The position numbers and the translations under genes were made by a program. Below, in pieces: positions 1 through 9,278 of a stretch of DNA of 64,000 nucleotides. Origin of the DNA: Frederiksenia canicola. GTDB taxonomy: Bacteria > Pseudomonadota > Gammaproteobacteria > Enterobacterales > Pasteurellaceae. The notes under the pieces are model-generated. The model was not told the origin of the DNA and ran no database searches. It saw only the letters and a list, made by a program, of their open reading frames with translations. How positions within the stretch are numbered: position 1 is the stretch's first letter; every line of letters starts with the position of its first letter. The stretch covers positions 1,364,740 to 1,428,739 of the forward strand of contig NZ_CP015029.1 of assembly GCF_011455495.1 (NCBI RefSeq), written 5' to 3'.

Positions 1-420
1 TTCGGCGATATGATCGCACGTGAGCAAGTGGCAATGCGTATTGCAGAGTTTTTCGTATCTGTTGCGGATTCGCCTGTGATGGTGTTAGTGATGATTAACT
101 TACTGCTTTTATTCCTAGGTATGTTTATCGATGCTTTAGCCTTACAGTTCCTTGTATTACCAATGTTAATTCCTATTGCAATGCACTTTGGTATCGATCT
201 CATCTTCTTCGGTGTGATGACAACCTTAAATATGATGATTGGTATTCTTACACCTCCAATGGGAATGGCATTATTTGTGGTTGCTCGTGTAGGTAATATG
301 CCAGTGAGTGTGGTAGCGAGAGGGGTATTACCTTTCTTAGTACCAATCTTCATTACCTTGGTATTAATGACGATTTTCCCACAAATCATTACATTTATTC
401 CTAACTTACTAATGCCTTAG
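1..420 (+). CDS. siaT: TRAP transporter large permease, C-terminal part (probably sialic acid SiaT/SiaQM)
   Basis: The reading frame is open from the first base, so the gene is cut by the window edge; 139 codons remain before the TAG stop. The protein is very hydrophobic, with about four membrane segments and a TPPMG motif in a Gly/Met-rich stretch, as in the M (large) subunit of TRAP transporters (DctM family), which uses an ion gradient to import organic acids. The substrate cannot be read from this fragment. It is inferred from the neighbour nanM, because in Haemophilus influenzae the sialic-acid permease SiaT directly precedes nanM. The family call is firm; the sialic-acid assignment rests on context. 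Confidence 0.85.
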   Translation, partial: FGDMIAREQVAMRIAEFFVSVADSPVMVLVMINLLLLFLGMFIDALALQFLVLPMLIPIAMHFGIDLIFFGVMTTLNMMIGILTPPMGMALFVVARVGNMPVSVVARGVLPFLVPIFITLVLMTIFPQIITFIPNLLMP

Positions 421-432
421 CATTAAAAATTC

Positions 433-461
433 AAAGCCAACACAATAAGTGGTTGGCTTTT
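433..461 (+). terminator. Rho-independent terminator after the TRAP permease
   Basis: A 9-bp perfect stem (AAAGCCAAC with GTTGGCTTT, positions 433-441 and 452-460) with a 10-nt loop runs into a short T-rich tail just after the permease stop. It probably separates the permease from nanM. Confidence 0.75.
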
Positions 462-533
462 AATAAAGACTTGCCATTCAATGTTGTATCTGAATAGGTA
501 TTCATTAGACTTAACCTAAAATGAGGTAATAAA

Positions 534-1670
534 ATGAAATTAGCAAAACTTGCATTATTCACAGCAATCGCAACAACTGCATTTGCCGCACAAGCGGGGC
601 AATATCCAGATCTTCCAGTTGGTATTAAAAGTGGTACAGGGGCATTGATTGGTGACACTGTCTATGTGGGATTAGGTTCAGGCGGCGATAAATTCTTTGC
701 ACTGAACTTAAAAGAAAAAGATGGTCAATGGAAAGAATTACCAGCTTTCCCTGGCGGTGCACGTAACCAACCAGTTTCTGCGGTCGTTGATGGTAAGTTA
801 TACGTGTTTGGTGGTATGCAAAAAACGGATGTTGCAGCAAACCAAATCATCAATGATGTTCACGTTTATAACCCAGCAGATAACACTTGGACCAAAGTGA
901 AAACGCGTTCACCACGTTCTGCTTCAGTGGGTGCAAGTGCAATCGCAAAAGATGGCAAAATCTACTTCGTAGGTGGTGTTAACCACGAGATCTGGAATGG
1001 TTTATTCCAAGATTTAGAAGGTGTTGAGAAAGAAAAACAAGGTATGTACTTAGACCCATACTTCAACCTTCGTCACCAAGACTTCTTCTTCAACTCAGAC
1101 ATCTTAAGCTATGAGCCTGCAACAAACACATGGCGTAACGAAGGTTATTTCCCATATTCAGGTCGTGCAGGTGCTGCTGTCGCAGTGAAAGGCGATAAAT
1201 TATTAGTGGTAAACGGCGAGATTAAAGCAGGTCTTCGTACAGACACTACAGAGTTAGGTACACTGGGTAAAAATGGCGTCACTTGGAAGCAATTAGGCAA
1301 ACTTCCAGCACCAAAAGGTTACACAGAACAAGAAGGTTTAGCTGGCGGTATGGGCGGTTACACCAAAGGTGGTTATATCGTAACGGGTGGTGCTAACTTC
1401 CCTGGTGCACGTGCGAACTATGCGAAAGGTATCAATGATGCACACCGCACAGGTGGCTTGAAGAAAACTTTCCACAATGCCGTTTATTCTTTAGATGAGA
1501 AAAAAGGTACTTGGAAAGTGGTTGGCGAATACCCAATCAACATCGCATACGGTGTGGCTCTTCCATACGACAATAAAGTGTTAATGGTTGGTGGTGAAAC
1601 TGATGGCGGTAAAGCGTTAACTGAAGTGAAAACCATGAGTTTCGATGGTAAAAGCTTAAAAGTTGAGTAA
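534..1670 (+). CDS. nanM: N-acetylneuraminate epimerase (sialic acid mutarotase) NanM
   Basis: 378 aa, beginning with a Sec signal peptide (Lys near the N-terminus, hydrophobic core, AQA-G cleavage near residue 21). The body is a kelch-type beta-propeller, with repeated Gly-Gly plus Tyr...Trp blocks such as YVFGGM, IYFVGGV and VMVGGE. NanM converts alpha-N-acetylneuraminate to the beta anomer in the periplasm, which speeds uptake of host sialic acid. The length matches E. coli NanM/YjhT. A GAGGT ribosome site lies 8 nt before the ATG. The preceding TRAP permease supports a sialic-acid role. It is bounded by terminators on both sides, so it may be its own transcription unit. Confidence 0.93.
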   Translation: MKLAKLALFTAIATTAFAAQAGQYPDLPVGIKSGTGALIGDTVYVGLGSGGDKFFALNLKEKDGQWKELPAFPGGARNQPVSAVVDGKLYVFGGMQKTDVAANQIINDVHVYNPADNTWTKVKTRSPRSASVGASAIAKDGKIYFVGGVNHEIWNGLFQDLEGVEKEKQGMYLDPYFNLRHQDFFFNSDILSYEPATNTWRNEGYFPYSGRAGAAVAVKGDKLLVVNGEIKAGLRTDTTELGTLGKNGVTWKQLGKLPAPKGYTEQEGLAGGMGGYTKGGYIVTGGANFPGARANYAKGINDAHRTGGLKKTFHNAVYSLDEKKGTWKVVGEYPINIAYGVALPYDNKVLMVGGETDGGKALTEVKTMSFDGKSLKVE

Positions 1671-1684
1671 TTGTAACTAAACGG

Positions 1685-1714
1685 AAAATGCTGAGTGTGA
1701 TGCTCAGCATTTTT
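1685..1714 (+). terminator. Rho-independent terminator of nanM
   Basis: An 11-bp stem (AAAATGCTGAG, 1685-1695, with CTCAGCATTTT, 1703-1713) and a 7-nt loop, followed by T residues, 15 bp after the nanM stop. Confidence 0.85.
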
Positions 1715-1724
1715 ATTTTCCGTA

Positions 1725-1788
1725 ACAAGCGGTCAGTTTCTGGCAATTTTTTGCAATTGCAAAACTTGTGCGTGATCTGACCGCTTGT
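1725..1788. repeat. Inverted pair of uptake signal sequences
   Basis: A perfect ACAAGCGGTC at 1725-1734 faces a perfect reverse copy at 1779-1788. Both are extended by AG/CT and AT-rich TTTTGCAA spacer sequence typical of the extended USS. The arms can form a hairpin between nanM and cvpA. Confidence 0.9.
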
Positions 1789-1886
1789 AATGTAAAAGAC
1801 AGAGAAGATTTCCCTTTAGGGGCTACGCAAACGTTTTCTTTTTTTGTAAAATACGCCGTTCTGTTTTGCCTACTTTTTGAGGTTTT

Positions 1887-2390
1887 ATGATTGATTTTAT
1901 TATTATCGGGATTATTGTTTTTTCATTACTAGTGAGTTTATGGCGAGGTTTTGTCAGAGAGGTGTTGTCATTAGCTGGCTGGGTAATCGCCTTTTTTGTA
2001 GCAAGCAAATTTTATCAGCCAATGGCACAACTCCTATTGCAGTTTGATTCTGTCTATTTGAATAATTCGGAATATCTGCGTAATGGTATTGCCGCAGGAA
2101 TTTTATTTATCGCTGTGTTAATCATCAGCGGAATTATCAACGCATTATTGGCTAAATTGGTCGATAAAACAGGGCTCTCTGGCACAGATCGCGTTTTAGG
2201 TGCTGGTTTTGGGATTCTACGAGGCGTGTTTATTGTTGCCGCTATTTTATTTTTTCTCGACACCTTCACTGCATTTAGCCAAAGTGAACTTTGGAAAGAA
2301 TCTAAATTAATTCCCCATTTTGATTTCATCGTCAAATGGTTTTTTGAACAACTACAAGCAAATTCAACATTTTTAAAATCAACTAATTAG
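1887..2390 (+). CDS. cvpA: CvpA family inner-membrane protein
   Basis: 167 aa with four predicted membrane segments (roughly residues 3-20, 26-45, 64-86 and 101-121) and the family signature of a Trp-Arg-Gly-Phe motif ([12 protein letters not shown]) after the first segment. CvpA is needed for colicin V export in E. coli and affects envelope homeostasis; its biochemical role is unknown. The TGAGGT ribosome site precedes the ATG. The stop is only 8 bp before purF and overlaps the purF ribosome site, the usual cvpA-purF operon. Confidence 0.92.
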   Translation: MIDFIIIGIIVFSLLVSLWRGFVREVLSLAGWVIAFFVASKFYQPMAQLLLQFDSVYLNNSEYLRNGIAAGILFIAVLIISGIINALLAKLVDKTGLSGTDRVLGAGFGILRGVFIVAAILFFLDTFTAFSQSELWKESKLIPHFDFIVKWFFEQLQANSTFLKSTN

Positions 2391-2398
2391 AGGTAGTT

Positions 2399-3916
2399 AT
2401 GTGCGGTATTGTTGGGATTATCGGGCAATCGCCCGTTAATCAAGCGATTTATGATGGGCTGACGCTGTTGCAGCATCGTGGGCAAGATGCGGCGGGGATT
2501 GTCACCATTGATGCAGAAAATCGTTTCCGTTTACGCAAGGCAAACGGTTTAGTTAGTGATGTATTTCGTCAAGAACATATGTTGCGACTACAAGGTAATG
2601 TCGGCATTGGACATGTTCGTTATCCAACGGCGGGTAGTTCCAGTGTTTCCGAGGCTCAACCGTTTTATGTGAATTCACCTTACGGGTTAACCTTGGTTCA
2701 CAACGGTAATTTAACCAATAATACCGAGCTGAAGAAGTTATTATTTACCATGGCAAAACGCCATGTGAATACCAACTCTGATTCCGAATCTCTCCTTAAC
2801 ATCTTCGCATACTATCTTGATCAATACGACACCGAGCCACTTACACCAGACAATATTTTTGAAACGGTTCGCAAAACCAACAGTGTAATTCGCGGGGCTT
2901 ATGCCTGCTTAGCGATGATTATTGGTTACGGTATGGTTGCATTTCGTGATCCCTTTGGTATTCGTCCGCTTGTACTTGGAAAACGAGAAGAAAATGGTAA
3001 AACCGAATATATGTTTGCTTCAGAAACCATTGCATTAGATATTGTGGGCTTTGACTATGTACGAGATGTCAAACCAGGTGAGGCCATCTACATCACTTTT
3101 GATGGGGAGTTTCACTCTGCAATTTGTGCCGATGATCCGAAATTGAACCCGTGTATTTTTGAATACGTTTATTTTGCTCGTCCAGACTCCGTCATTGATG
3201 GCGTGTCCGTTTATGCTGCTCGTGTGCATATGGGACGTCTATTGGGAGAGAAAATCGCCCGAGAATGGCAAGATGTGTTGGACGATATTGATGTGGTGAT
3301 CCCAATTCCTGAAACATCTACTGACATTGCTTTGCAAATTGCCAACGTGCTTGGCAAACCATATCGCCAAGGTTATGTGAAAAATCGCTATGTGGCACGT
3401 ACCTTTATTATGCCTGGGCAGGCTCAGCGGAAATCGTCTGTTCGCCGCAAACTCAACCCAATCGCCAGCGAATTTAAAGGCAAAAATGTGTTGTTAGTGG
3501 ATGATTCAATCGTGCGAGGTACAACCTCAGAACAGATTGTTGAAATGGCACGACAAGCGGGGGCAAATAAGGTCTATTTTGCATCGGCTGCACCCGAAAT
3601 TCGCTATCCGAATGTCTATGGCATTGATATGCCAACGTGCCAAGAGCTTGTCGCTTATGACCGTACCGTTGAACAAGTTGCGGAAATGATCGGCGTTGAT
3701 CGTCTCATTTTCCAAGATTTGCAAGACCTATTCAAATCCGTACAGCTTGAAAACCCTGCAATCCATAATTTCGATGCTTCTGTCTTTACTGGCGAATATA
3801 TTACGGGTGATATTGATAAATGCTATCTCGATGCGATTGCAGCTACCCGTAACGACAAAGCCAAAGCACAACAAGCCAAACAAGCCACTAATTTAGAAAT
3901 TCATAATGAAGGCTAG
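2399..3916 (+). CDS. purF: Amidophosphoribosyltransferase (glutamine PRPP amidotransferase)
   Basis: 505 aa. It begins MCGIVGIIG, so removal of Met exposes the catalytic N-terminal Cys of the Ntn glutamine-amidotransferase domain; the phosphoribosyltransferase domain carries the PRPP loop [14 protein letters not shown] near residue 365. The enzyme makes 5-phosphoribosylamine from PRPP and glutamine, the first committed step of purine synthesis. Its stop overlaps the stop of the convergent apfD gene by 4 bp, so the two transcription units meet tail to tail without room for a separate terminator. Confidence 0.97.
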   Translation: MCGIVGIIGQSPVNQAIYDGLTLLQHRGQDAAGIVTIDAENRFRLRKANGLVSDVFRQEHMLRLQGNVGIGHVRYPTAGSSSVSEAQPFYVNSPYGLTLVHNGNLTNNTELKKLLFTMAKRHVNTNSDSESLLNIFAYYLDQYDTEPLTPDNIFETVRKTNSVIRGAYACLAMIIGYGMVAFRDPFGIRPLVLGKREENGKTEYMFASETIALDIVGFDYVRDVKPGEAIYITFDGEFHSAICADDPKLNPCIFEYVYFARPDSVIDGVSVYAARVHMGRLLGEKIAREWQDVLDDIDVVIPIPETSTDIALQIANVLGKPYRQGYVKNRYVARTFIMPGQAQRKSSVRRKLNPIASEFKGKNVLLVDDSIVRGTTSEQIVEMARQAGANKVYFASAAPEIRYPNVYGIDMPTCQELVAYDRTVEQVAEMIGVDRLIFQDLQDLFKSVQLENPAIHNFDASVFTGEYITGDIDKCYLDAIAATRNDKAKAQQAKQATNLEIHNEG

Positions 3917-4581
3917 TAGTTAATCCACAATAACGCAATGGTAGAAAAGCTGATAAAGGGAATAAAAGGTAACTTTATCAGTTTTTCTTTTTTTATGAGC
4001 CAGTAACATAAATAAAATAGAATACCGAGTAAGCAAGAGCAGAGTAATAGCCAGAGCATTTGGTCTAATTGAAAGAGTGGACTGATAGCAATAAATAAAA
4101 TCGCATCACCTAAACCAAAGACTTCTTTCTTATAGCACCATGTTGTCAATGGGATAAATATTGAAAAGAATAAAAAGGTGAAAAACAGGCTACAGATTTT
4201 CTCGTATAAGAAGTGGCTTTCAAAAAAGAGTAAATTAGCTAAAGATAATAATAAGATATAGGCAACATAACGACTGTCCGTTAAATAGTATTCATAATCT
4301 AACAATGATAAATAAATCAACATAAATAGCATTAAGATAATGGGTAAAGAATGGGAGGTAAATAATATTAAGATAAACGGATATAAAATAAAAAATAGCC
4401 AAGATAGTCTATTATTTTTCGGTTGTAATTTGGAATGCGCTAAACATTGTTGCAATGAAAAATTTAGCGGTATCAAACTTTGCATATCTTGATAAATTTG
4501 TTGATTTATTTTGTGTGGGAACTGTTTGATTTCTAAGTGAAACCATATCGCACAAAGTAATGAAATGCCAAATAATATCAT
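3913..4581 (-). CDS. apfD: Type IV prepilin peptidase, short form
   Basis: 222 aa, almost wholly hydrophobic. The two aspartates of the aspartyl prepilin peptidase family are present in LDYEYYLTD and GLGDA. The first motif has Thr where most homologues have Pro (LPD). The N-terminal part, which in full-length PilD carries a Cys4 N-methyltransferase domain, is reduced to about 50 residues with one Cys, so this looks like a cleavage-only enzyme. A reduced form is also my recollection of the H. influenzae pilD/comC product. Its ATG overlaps the apfC stop (ATGA). The gene is visibly more AT-rich than apfB. Confidence 0.87.
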   Translation of the reverse strand: MILFGISLLCAIWFHLEIKQFPHKINQQIYQDMQSLIPLNFSLQQCLAHSKLQPKNNRLSWLFFILYPFILILFTSHSLPIILMLFMLIYLSLLDYEYYLTDSRYVAYILLLSLANLLFFESHFLYEKICSLFFTFLFFSIFIPLTTWCYKKEVFGLGDAILFIAISPLFQLDQMLWLLLCSCLLGILFYLCYWLIKKEKLIKLPFIPFISFSTIALLWINY

Positions 4582-5765
4582 TCCACAATACTCCCCATAT
4601 CAAAAATGGGTAAATAAAGTCCAATTAAAATCGTGCCAATAATAATTCCCATCAATATCATCAATAGCGGTTCAAGTAATTGTGAAAGCATATCAATTTG
4701 GTAATCTAACCGTTGCTGATAAAGTTCACTAATATGGTTAAGCATTTCAGATAAATTACCGCTTTGTTCACCGATTGCAATCATTTGAATCACTTCATTG
4801 CCAAAAATGGTTGGATTTAATCCATCATTTAAGCGATAACCTTGCTGCAATAATTTTAAAACCAACTCTGATTCACTTGATAAAACTGGATCACTTTTCG
4901 TCTGAATAAAAGAATGTAAAATTCGATCTAAACGGATATGGGCTTGCAACATTAATGCACTATGTTGGCAGAAGAAAATAATGCGGGAGTGGGTAATAGT
5001 TTGATTAAATATGGGAAGGTGACTTAAGATGGCTAATTTTAATCGAGTAAGAAAGGGTATCTTTTTATTTAACCAGATGCTGAAAATACTCATGATTAAA
5101 CTGAACATTGAAATAGTTTGAATGTTTTCCGTTAAAAACTCAGAGAGTAGAAAAAGGATTTCGGTAATAAAAGGTAATGATTTTCCTTTGCTATCATACA
5201 GTTCGGCAAATTGCGGAACGATGAAAATCAATAAACCAAGTGAAAGTGCCAACGAAATACATAACACAATCACAGGGTAAAATAGAATTTTCTTCATTTT
5301 TTTATGTAACTTTTCTGATTTAGTACGAGCCTCCACAATTTTGCAAAACATAGTCGCTAACTGACCGCTTGTTTCCCCCATTTTTATTAGCTGAATTTCT
5401 TGAGAGGGCAGAAATTTACCTAATTTTTCTAACGCAGATGAGAGAGCAAAACCACTTTCTAACTGTTGAATAAGTTGATTAATCCATTGATAAAGCGGAA
5501 TATTTTGGCAATTTTGCAGCACCATTGCTAACGCATTTTTTAATGGAATCGCCGCACTGAGCAACAGTGCGATTTGGTTTAGTGTTTGGGTAATCTCTTC
5601 CTGTTTTGGGGCGGATCTAAATACAAAATTGCGGCTGATTTTGAGTTGAGAATAGCCTTTGTGGATCAGCTGTTTCTCCAGCTGAGCTCGACTTTCCGCT
5701 AAGCATTTGCCTTTCTGTTTCTGCCCAAAACGGTTTACACCTTTCCAGTGAAATTCTGCAATCAT
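4578..5765 (-). CDS. apfC: Type IV pilus inner-membrane platform protein
   Basis: 395 aa from the chosen ATG at 5765, which overlaps the apfB stop (ATGA); the open frame runs further upstream, but that part lies inside apfB and is not family-like. The protein has the PilC/GspF layout of two repeated T2SF domains (LLSAAIPLKNAL, then MLQAHIRLDRIL and the GEQSGNLSEML motif) with membrane segments near residues 155-190 and at the C-terminus. It anchors the pilus assembly ATPase in the inner membrane. The last two thirds are markedly AT-rich compared with the start of the gene. One reverse USS lies inside (5363-5372). Confidence 0.92.
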   Translation of the reverse strand: MIAEFHWKGVNRFGQKQKGKCLAESRAQLEKQLIHKGYSQLKISRNFVFRSAPKQEEITQTLNQIALLLSAAIPLKNALAMVLQNCQNIPLYQWINQLIQQLESGFALSSALEKLGKFLPSQEIQLIKMGETSGQLATMFCKIVEARTKSEKLHKKMKKILFYPVIVLCISLALSLGLLIFIVPQFAELYDSKGKSLPFITEILFLLSEFLTENIQTISMFSLIMSIFSIWLNKKIPFLTRLKLAILSHLPIFNQTITHSRIIFFCQHSALMLQAHIRLDRILHSFIQTKSDPVLSSESELVLKLLQQGYRLNDGLNPTIFGNEVIQMIAIGEQSGNLSEMLNHISELYQQRLDYQIDMLSQLLEPLLMILMGIIIGTILIGLYLPIFDMGSIVE

Positions 5766-7156
5766 ACTTTTTCCTCTTCGCCAATTACCCTTTCTACTTC
5801 TTTCATATCCGTTACACCTTCGTGTACTTTTTGTTTTGCGGCGGTGAAAAGGGTTGGGTAGTCTAAACAAGCGGTTTGTTTGTCGAAAACTTTTGCAGTT
5901 CGGCTGAGCAGTTGATAAACCCCAATTCGTCCTTGGTAGCCTTGATAACAATTGTCACAACCTTTGCCCGCACATTTGGAGCAGCATTTTCGGACAAGAC
6001 GTTGAGCGATAACGAGCAGCAATGCATTGCGGATTTCATATTCGTGAATACCGAGCTGCATTAGGCGTTCAATCGCAGAAGGGGCATCATTGGTATGTAA
6101 GGTAGAAAGCACTAAATGCCCCGTTTGTGCGGCACGCAATGCCATTTGGGCACTTTCTTCATCACGAATTTCGCCCAACATAATGATGTCGGGATCTTGG
6201 CGTAAAAACGTCCGCAACAGTTGGCTGAAATCAAGGTTGATCCCACGATTGACTTGGGTTTGAATTAAGCCGTTGATCTCAATTTCGATCGGGTCTTCCG
6301 CTGTCAAAATATGTTTATCGCTTTGGTTTAGGTAACTCAATGCACTATACAGCGTAATACTTTTGCCACTACCGGTTGGACCGGTCACTAAAATTAGCCC
6401 CTGTGGTTGTTTTAACGCGGTGAGCAAGGTGGCTTTTTGCGGTTCGGTAAAACCGAGAGCGGTGAAATCAAAGTGCGTAGGTTTGTTTTTCTGCAGTCGC
6501 AAGACGATTTTTTCACCGTGATTAGTCGGCAAAGTTGAAACCCGAAAATCTAAGGTTTCAGACAAGGCAGTGGTGAAACTAAATTGTCCATCTTGTGGAA
6601 GGCGAGTTTCGCTAATATCTAGTTTTGCCAGCAGCTTCAGCCGAGAAAGAATACGGCTGCTGAAATTGTGCGATAGGTTCTGGTAAATATGCAAAACGCC
6701 ATCAATTCGTAAGCGAATCAATAACTTATTGGGATATGGCTCAATATGAATATCAGAAGCATTTTTTGCCAAGCAGAATTTAAATAGTGAATCTAAAATC
6801 TGGATAATCGGATCATTATGGTCGATTTGCTCTTGCGGTTGCTGGTAATAGAGCAATTCGCCCGTGTCGTAAAGTGGCTGTTGTTCGGGCGATAACGCAT
6901 TGAGTAGATAATTCAGCTCTTCTTTTGACACGATAACAGGCTCAATCGCTTTATTCAGCAAAAATGCGAAAATTTCGCAGGCGTTGAGATTTTTCTCATC
7001 ATCAATCGCCAGCCATAATTTTTCGTTATTCTCTTGGAGCGGAACGGCGAGATAACGTTGTAGTATTTGTTTTTCTCGGCAGTTTCGCTGCCATAATGGT
7101 TCAGAAATCTCAAAAATGCGTTGGGTATTGAGCTCACAAGCAGAATAAGTATTCAT
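5762..7156 (-). CDS. apfB: Type IV pilus assembly ATPase (PilB/GspE family)
   Basis: 464 aa. Walker A GPTGSGKS is at residues 259-266, with the Asp and His boxes around TAEDPIEIE and LSTLHTND, and a tetracysteine zinc motif (CCSKC...GCDNC) near residue 400, typical of extension ATPases rather than PilT retraction ATPases. It powers pilin polymerisation from the cytoplasm. Homologous to ApfB of A. pleuropneumoniae and PilB of H. influenzae. It lies 83 bp after apfA and overlaps apfC by 4 bp. No pilT-like gene is in the window. Confidence 0.94.
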   Translation of the reverse strand: MNTYSACELNTQRIFEISEPLWQRNCREKQILQRYLAVPLQENNEKLWLAIDDEKNLNACEIFAFLLNKAIEPVIVSKEELNYLLNALSPEQQPLYDTGELLYYQQPQEQIDHNDPIIQILDSLFKFCLAKNASDIHIEPYPNKLLIRLRIDGVLHIYQNLSHNFSSRILSRLKLLAKLDISETRLPQDGQFSFTTALSETLDFRVSTLPTNHGEKIVLRLQKNKPTHFDFTALGFTEPQKATLLTALKQPQGLILVTGPTGSGKSITLYSALSYLNQSDKHILTAEDPIEIEINGLIQTQVNRGINLDFSQLLRTFLRQDPDIIMLGEIRDEESAQMALRAAQTGHLVLSTLHTNDAPSAIERLMQLGIHEYEIRNALLLVIAQRLVRKCCSKCAGKGCDNCYQGYQGRIGVYQLLSRTAKVFDKQTACLDYPTLFTAAKQKVHEGVTDMKEVERVIGEEEKV

Positions 7157-7179
7157 CCATTTTCCTTATTAGCTGGGAT

Positions 7180-7189
7180 ACAAGCGGTC
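7180..7189 (+). repeat. Uptake signal sequence between apfA and apfB
   Basis: Perfect ACAAGCGGTC, followed by AGATTC and a TTTTGCAA box of the extended USS, in the apfA-apfB gap. Read on the operon strand it is a reverse copy. Confidence 0.9.
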
Positions 7190-7239
7190 AGATTCTTCGT
7201 ATATTTTGCAACTGAAGACGGGCAAAAATGCCCATCTCA

Positions 7240-7692
7240 TTATTGTCTTGGCGAAGCACTTGAGCAGAATCCTGCTGGAAATAGACTGCTATCGCCTGTA
7301 CAGCTGCCAGCCCAAGTCACATTGTTATTAGCGAAAGTGGGAATCAGTTTATAACTGATATTTTCCAATGTGCCTTTGCCAGCTACGGTGATCGTGCCAT
7401 CGCTGACAGCGATAGATTTCAAGTATTTGGCATTGGCCACCTCGGTTTTTTCTGCTTGAATGCCGTGAGTTCCCGCCGAACATCCTGCTGTTTTTCCTAA
7501 ATTATAGATACAGATTTCAACATCGGATTTATAGGAAGATGAGGCTCGAAGTAGTTCAGACATTGCCGCTTTTTGCGTATAACTTGTGTAAGAAGGAATA
7601 GCAATGGTGGCAAGAATGGCGATGATTGCAATCACAATCATCAATTCAATTAATGTGAATGCTCGTTTGAGCGGTTGGTGAAGTTTAGCCAT
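7240..7692 (-). CDS. apfA: Type IV major prepilin
   Basis: 150 aa with a 12-residue leader ending in Ala, then FTLIELMIVIAIIAI, the conserved class A pilin N-terminus with Glu5 of the mature protein. Ala at -1 replaces the usual Gly; as I recall, Ala also occurs in A. pleuropneumoniae ApfA. Two Cys pairs (near residues 56/65 and 130/142) suggest a disulfide-bound C-terminal loop. It would be cut by ApfD and assembled into pili used for adhesion and DNA uptake. First gene of apfABCD. A CRP-S-like site lies about 95 bp upstream of the start. Confidence 0.94.
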   Translation of the reverse strand: MAKLHQPLKRAFTLIELMIVIAIIAILATIAIPSYTSYTQKAAMSELLRASSSYKSDVEICIYNLGKTAGCSAGTHGIQAEKTEVANAKYLKSIAVSDGTITVAGKGTLENISYKLIPTFANNNVTWAGSCTGDSSLFPAGFCSSASPRQ

Positions 7693-7775
7693 AAAAAGTT
7701 CCTTTTAACGTGACGTATTATTTACGCCTAATTAGTTTGCAATTTATGAAAAGAAAATCGACTAGCAAAAATGAT

Positions 7776-7797
7776 TTTCTCGATCTGTGTCGCAAAA
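7776..7797 (-). promoter_or_regulatory. Candidate CRP-S (competence) site upstream of apfA
   Basis: On the minus strand the core reads TGCGACACAGATCGAG with a T-rich flank. It matches 11 of 16 positions of the Pasteurellaceae competence consensus TGCGATCTAGATCGCA, with one perfect TGCGA half and a degenerate second half (TCGAG). Such sites need CRP and the co-activator Sxy and precede pilus genes in H. influenzae. The site lies in the divergent gap with radA, closer to neither promoter in particular, but pilus genes are the known targets. Confidence 0.55.
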
Positions 7798-7877
7798 ATA
7801 GAAAATCTACCCTGTTTGTTTACACAGTGTTTTTTGCTAATATGTCAGCGTTTCAAAGGTCAAATTAGGAAAAGAAA

Positions 7878-9257
7878 ATGGCAAAGGCACCGAAAACAGC
7901 TTATGTATGTAGCGATTGTGGCGAGGAATATTCAAAATGGCTGGGACAATGCCGTTCGTGTTTAGCGTGGAATACCATTAGCGAAGTACGTTTGGTTTCC
8001 GCAAAACAAGAGAGCAAAGGCGATCGTTTTAGTGGCTATGCGGGAGCAACCTCGGGCAAAATCCAGACATTATCGGAAATCGACTTACAAGACGTGCCGC
8101 GGTTTTCCAGTGGCTTTAATGAGTTGGATCGTGTTCTTGGTGGTGGGATTGTACCTGGTAGTGCGATTTTGATTGGCGGGCACCCAGGTGCGGGCAAAAG
8201 TACCTTATTACTGCAAGTGATGTGCGGGCTTTCGGTTCATCTTCCGACCTTATATGTAACGGGGGAGGAATCGCTGCAGCAGGTGGCGATGAGAGCAAAC
8301 CGATTAGGCTTGCCCACGGAACATCTCAAAATGCTGTCGGAAACCTCGGTAGAACATATTTGCAATCTTGCCGATCAAGAAAAGCCAAAGTTGATTGTGA
8401 TTGACTCAATCCAAGTGATGCACCTTGCCGACATTCAATCCTCACCAGGAAGTGTGGCTCAAGTGCGTGAATGTGCCTCATTTTTGACCCGTTATGCCAA
8501 AACTCGCCAAGTAGCGATTATTATGGTCGGGCATGTTACCAAAGATGGCACTTTGGCCGGTCCAAAAGTGCTAGAACATGCCATCGATGCCTCGTTATTA
8601 TTAGAGGGTGAAGCCGATTCCCGTTTTCGTACCTTGCGGAGCCACAAAAACCGTTTCGGTGCGGTCAATGAATTGGGGGTGTTTGCCATGACGGAGCAAG
8701 GCTTACGAGAAGTGAAAAATCCGTCTGCGATTTTTCTAAGCCGTAGTGAGGAGCAGACTTCGGGTAGTTCGGTGATGGTGCTGTGGGAAGGCACACGTCC
8801 GTTACTGGTGGAAATTCAAGCATTGGTCGATCATTCAATGCTTGCCAACCCTCGCCGAGTTGCCGTAGGCTTGGAGCAGAACCGTTTGTCGTTACTGCTT
8901 GCAGTGTTGCATCGCCACGGCGGCTTGCAGATGTCTGATCAAGATGTGTTTGTTAATGTCGTGGGGGGGGTGAAAGTGACTGAAACTAGTGCTGATTTAG
9001 CTTTGCTGTTGGCGTTGATTTCCAGCTTCCGTAACCGCCCGTTGCCACAAGATCTGGTAATTTTCGGTGAAGTCGGGTTAGGGGGCGAAATCCGCCCTGT
9101 GCCAAGCGGTCAAGAACGAATTGCTGAAGCCGCTAAACATGGCTTTAAACGTGCCATCGTCCCTGCAGGTAACGCCCCGAAAAAAGCAATTAAGGGAATG
9201 GACGTGTTTACTGTAAAAAAACTGAGTGATGCCTTGGATATTGTAGGGAATTTATAG
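7878..9257 (+). CDS. radA: DNA repair protein RadA (Sms)
   Basis: 459 aa. It has a C4 zinc finger at the N-terminus (Cys 11, 14, 25, 28), a RecA-like ATPase with Walker A GHPGAGKST at 101-109, the RadA-specific KNRFG motif near residue 257, and a Lon-like C-terminal domain. RadA/Sms processes recombination intermediates by branch migration and aids natural transformation in several bacteria. An eight-G tract at 8963-8970 lies at codons 362-364. It starts 185 bp from the divergent apfA. Confidence 0.96.
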   Translation: MAKAPKTAYVCSDCGEEYSKWLGQCRSCLAWNTISEVRLVSAKQESKGDRFSGYAGATSGKIQTLSEIDLQDVPRFSSGFNELDRVLGGGIVPGSAILIGGHPGAGKSTLLLQVMCGLSVHLPTLYVTGEESLQQVAMRANRLGLPTEHLKMLSETSVEHICNLADQEKPKLIVIDSIQVMHLADIQSSPGSVAQVRECASFLTRYAKTRQVAIIMVGHVTKDGTLAGPKVLEHAIDASLLLEGEADSRFRTLRSHKNRFGAVNELGVFAMTEQGLREVKNPSAIFLSRSEEQTSGSSVMVLWEGTRPLLVEIQALVDHSMLANPRRVAVGLEQNRLSLLLAVLHRHGGLQMSDQDVFVNVVGGVKVTETSADLALLLALISSFRNRPLPQDLVIFGEVGLGGEIRPVPSGQERIAEAAKHGFKRAIVPAGNAPKKAIKGMDVFTVKKLSDALDIVGNL

Positions 9258-9278
9258 CGGATTTCTTGAGTGGATTTT

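Noticed and set aside
3035-3229. Minus-strand 64-codon frame in purF.
   Set aside because: No family resemblance; fully explained by purF codon use.
4578-5951. Longer apfC protein of 457 aa starting at 5951.
   Set aside because: The extra 62 residues overlap apfB and do not look like the family; ATG 5765 overlaps the apfB stop as expected in this operon.
8116-8298. Small antisense open frames inside radA, mreB, pntAB, ppc and others.
   Set aside because: They are shadows of well-supported genes, without ribosome sites or plausible protein features.
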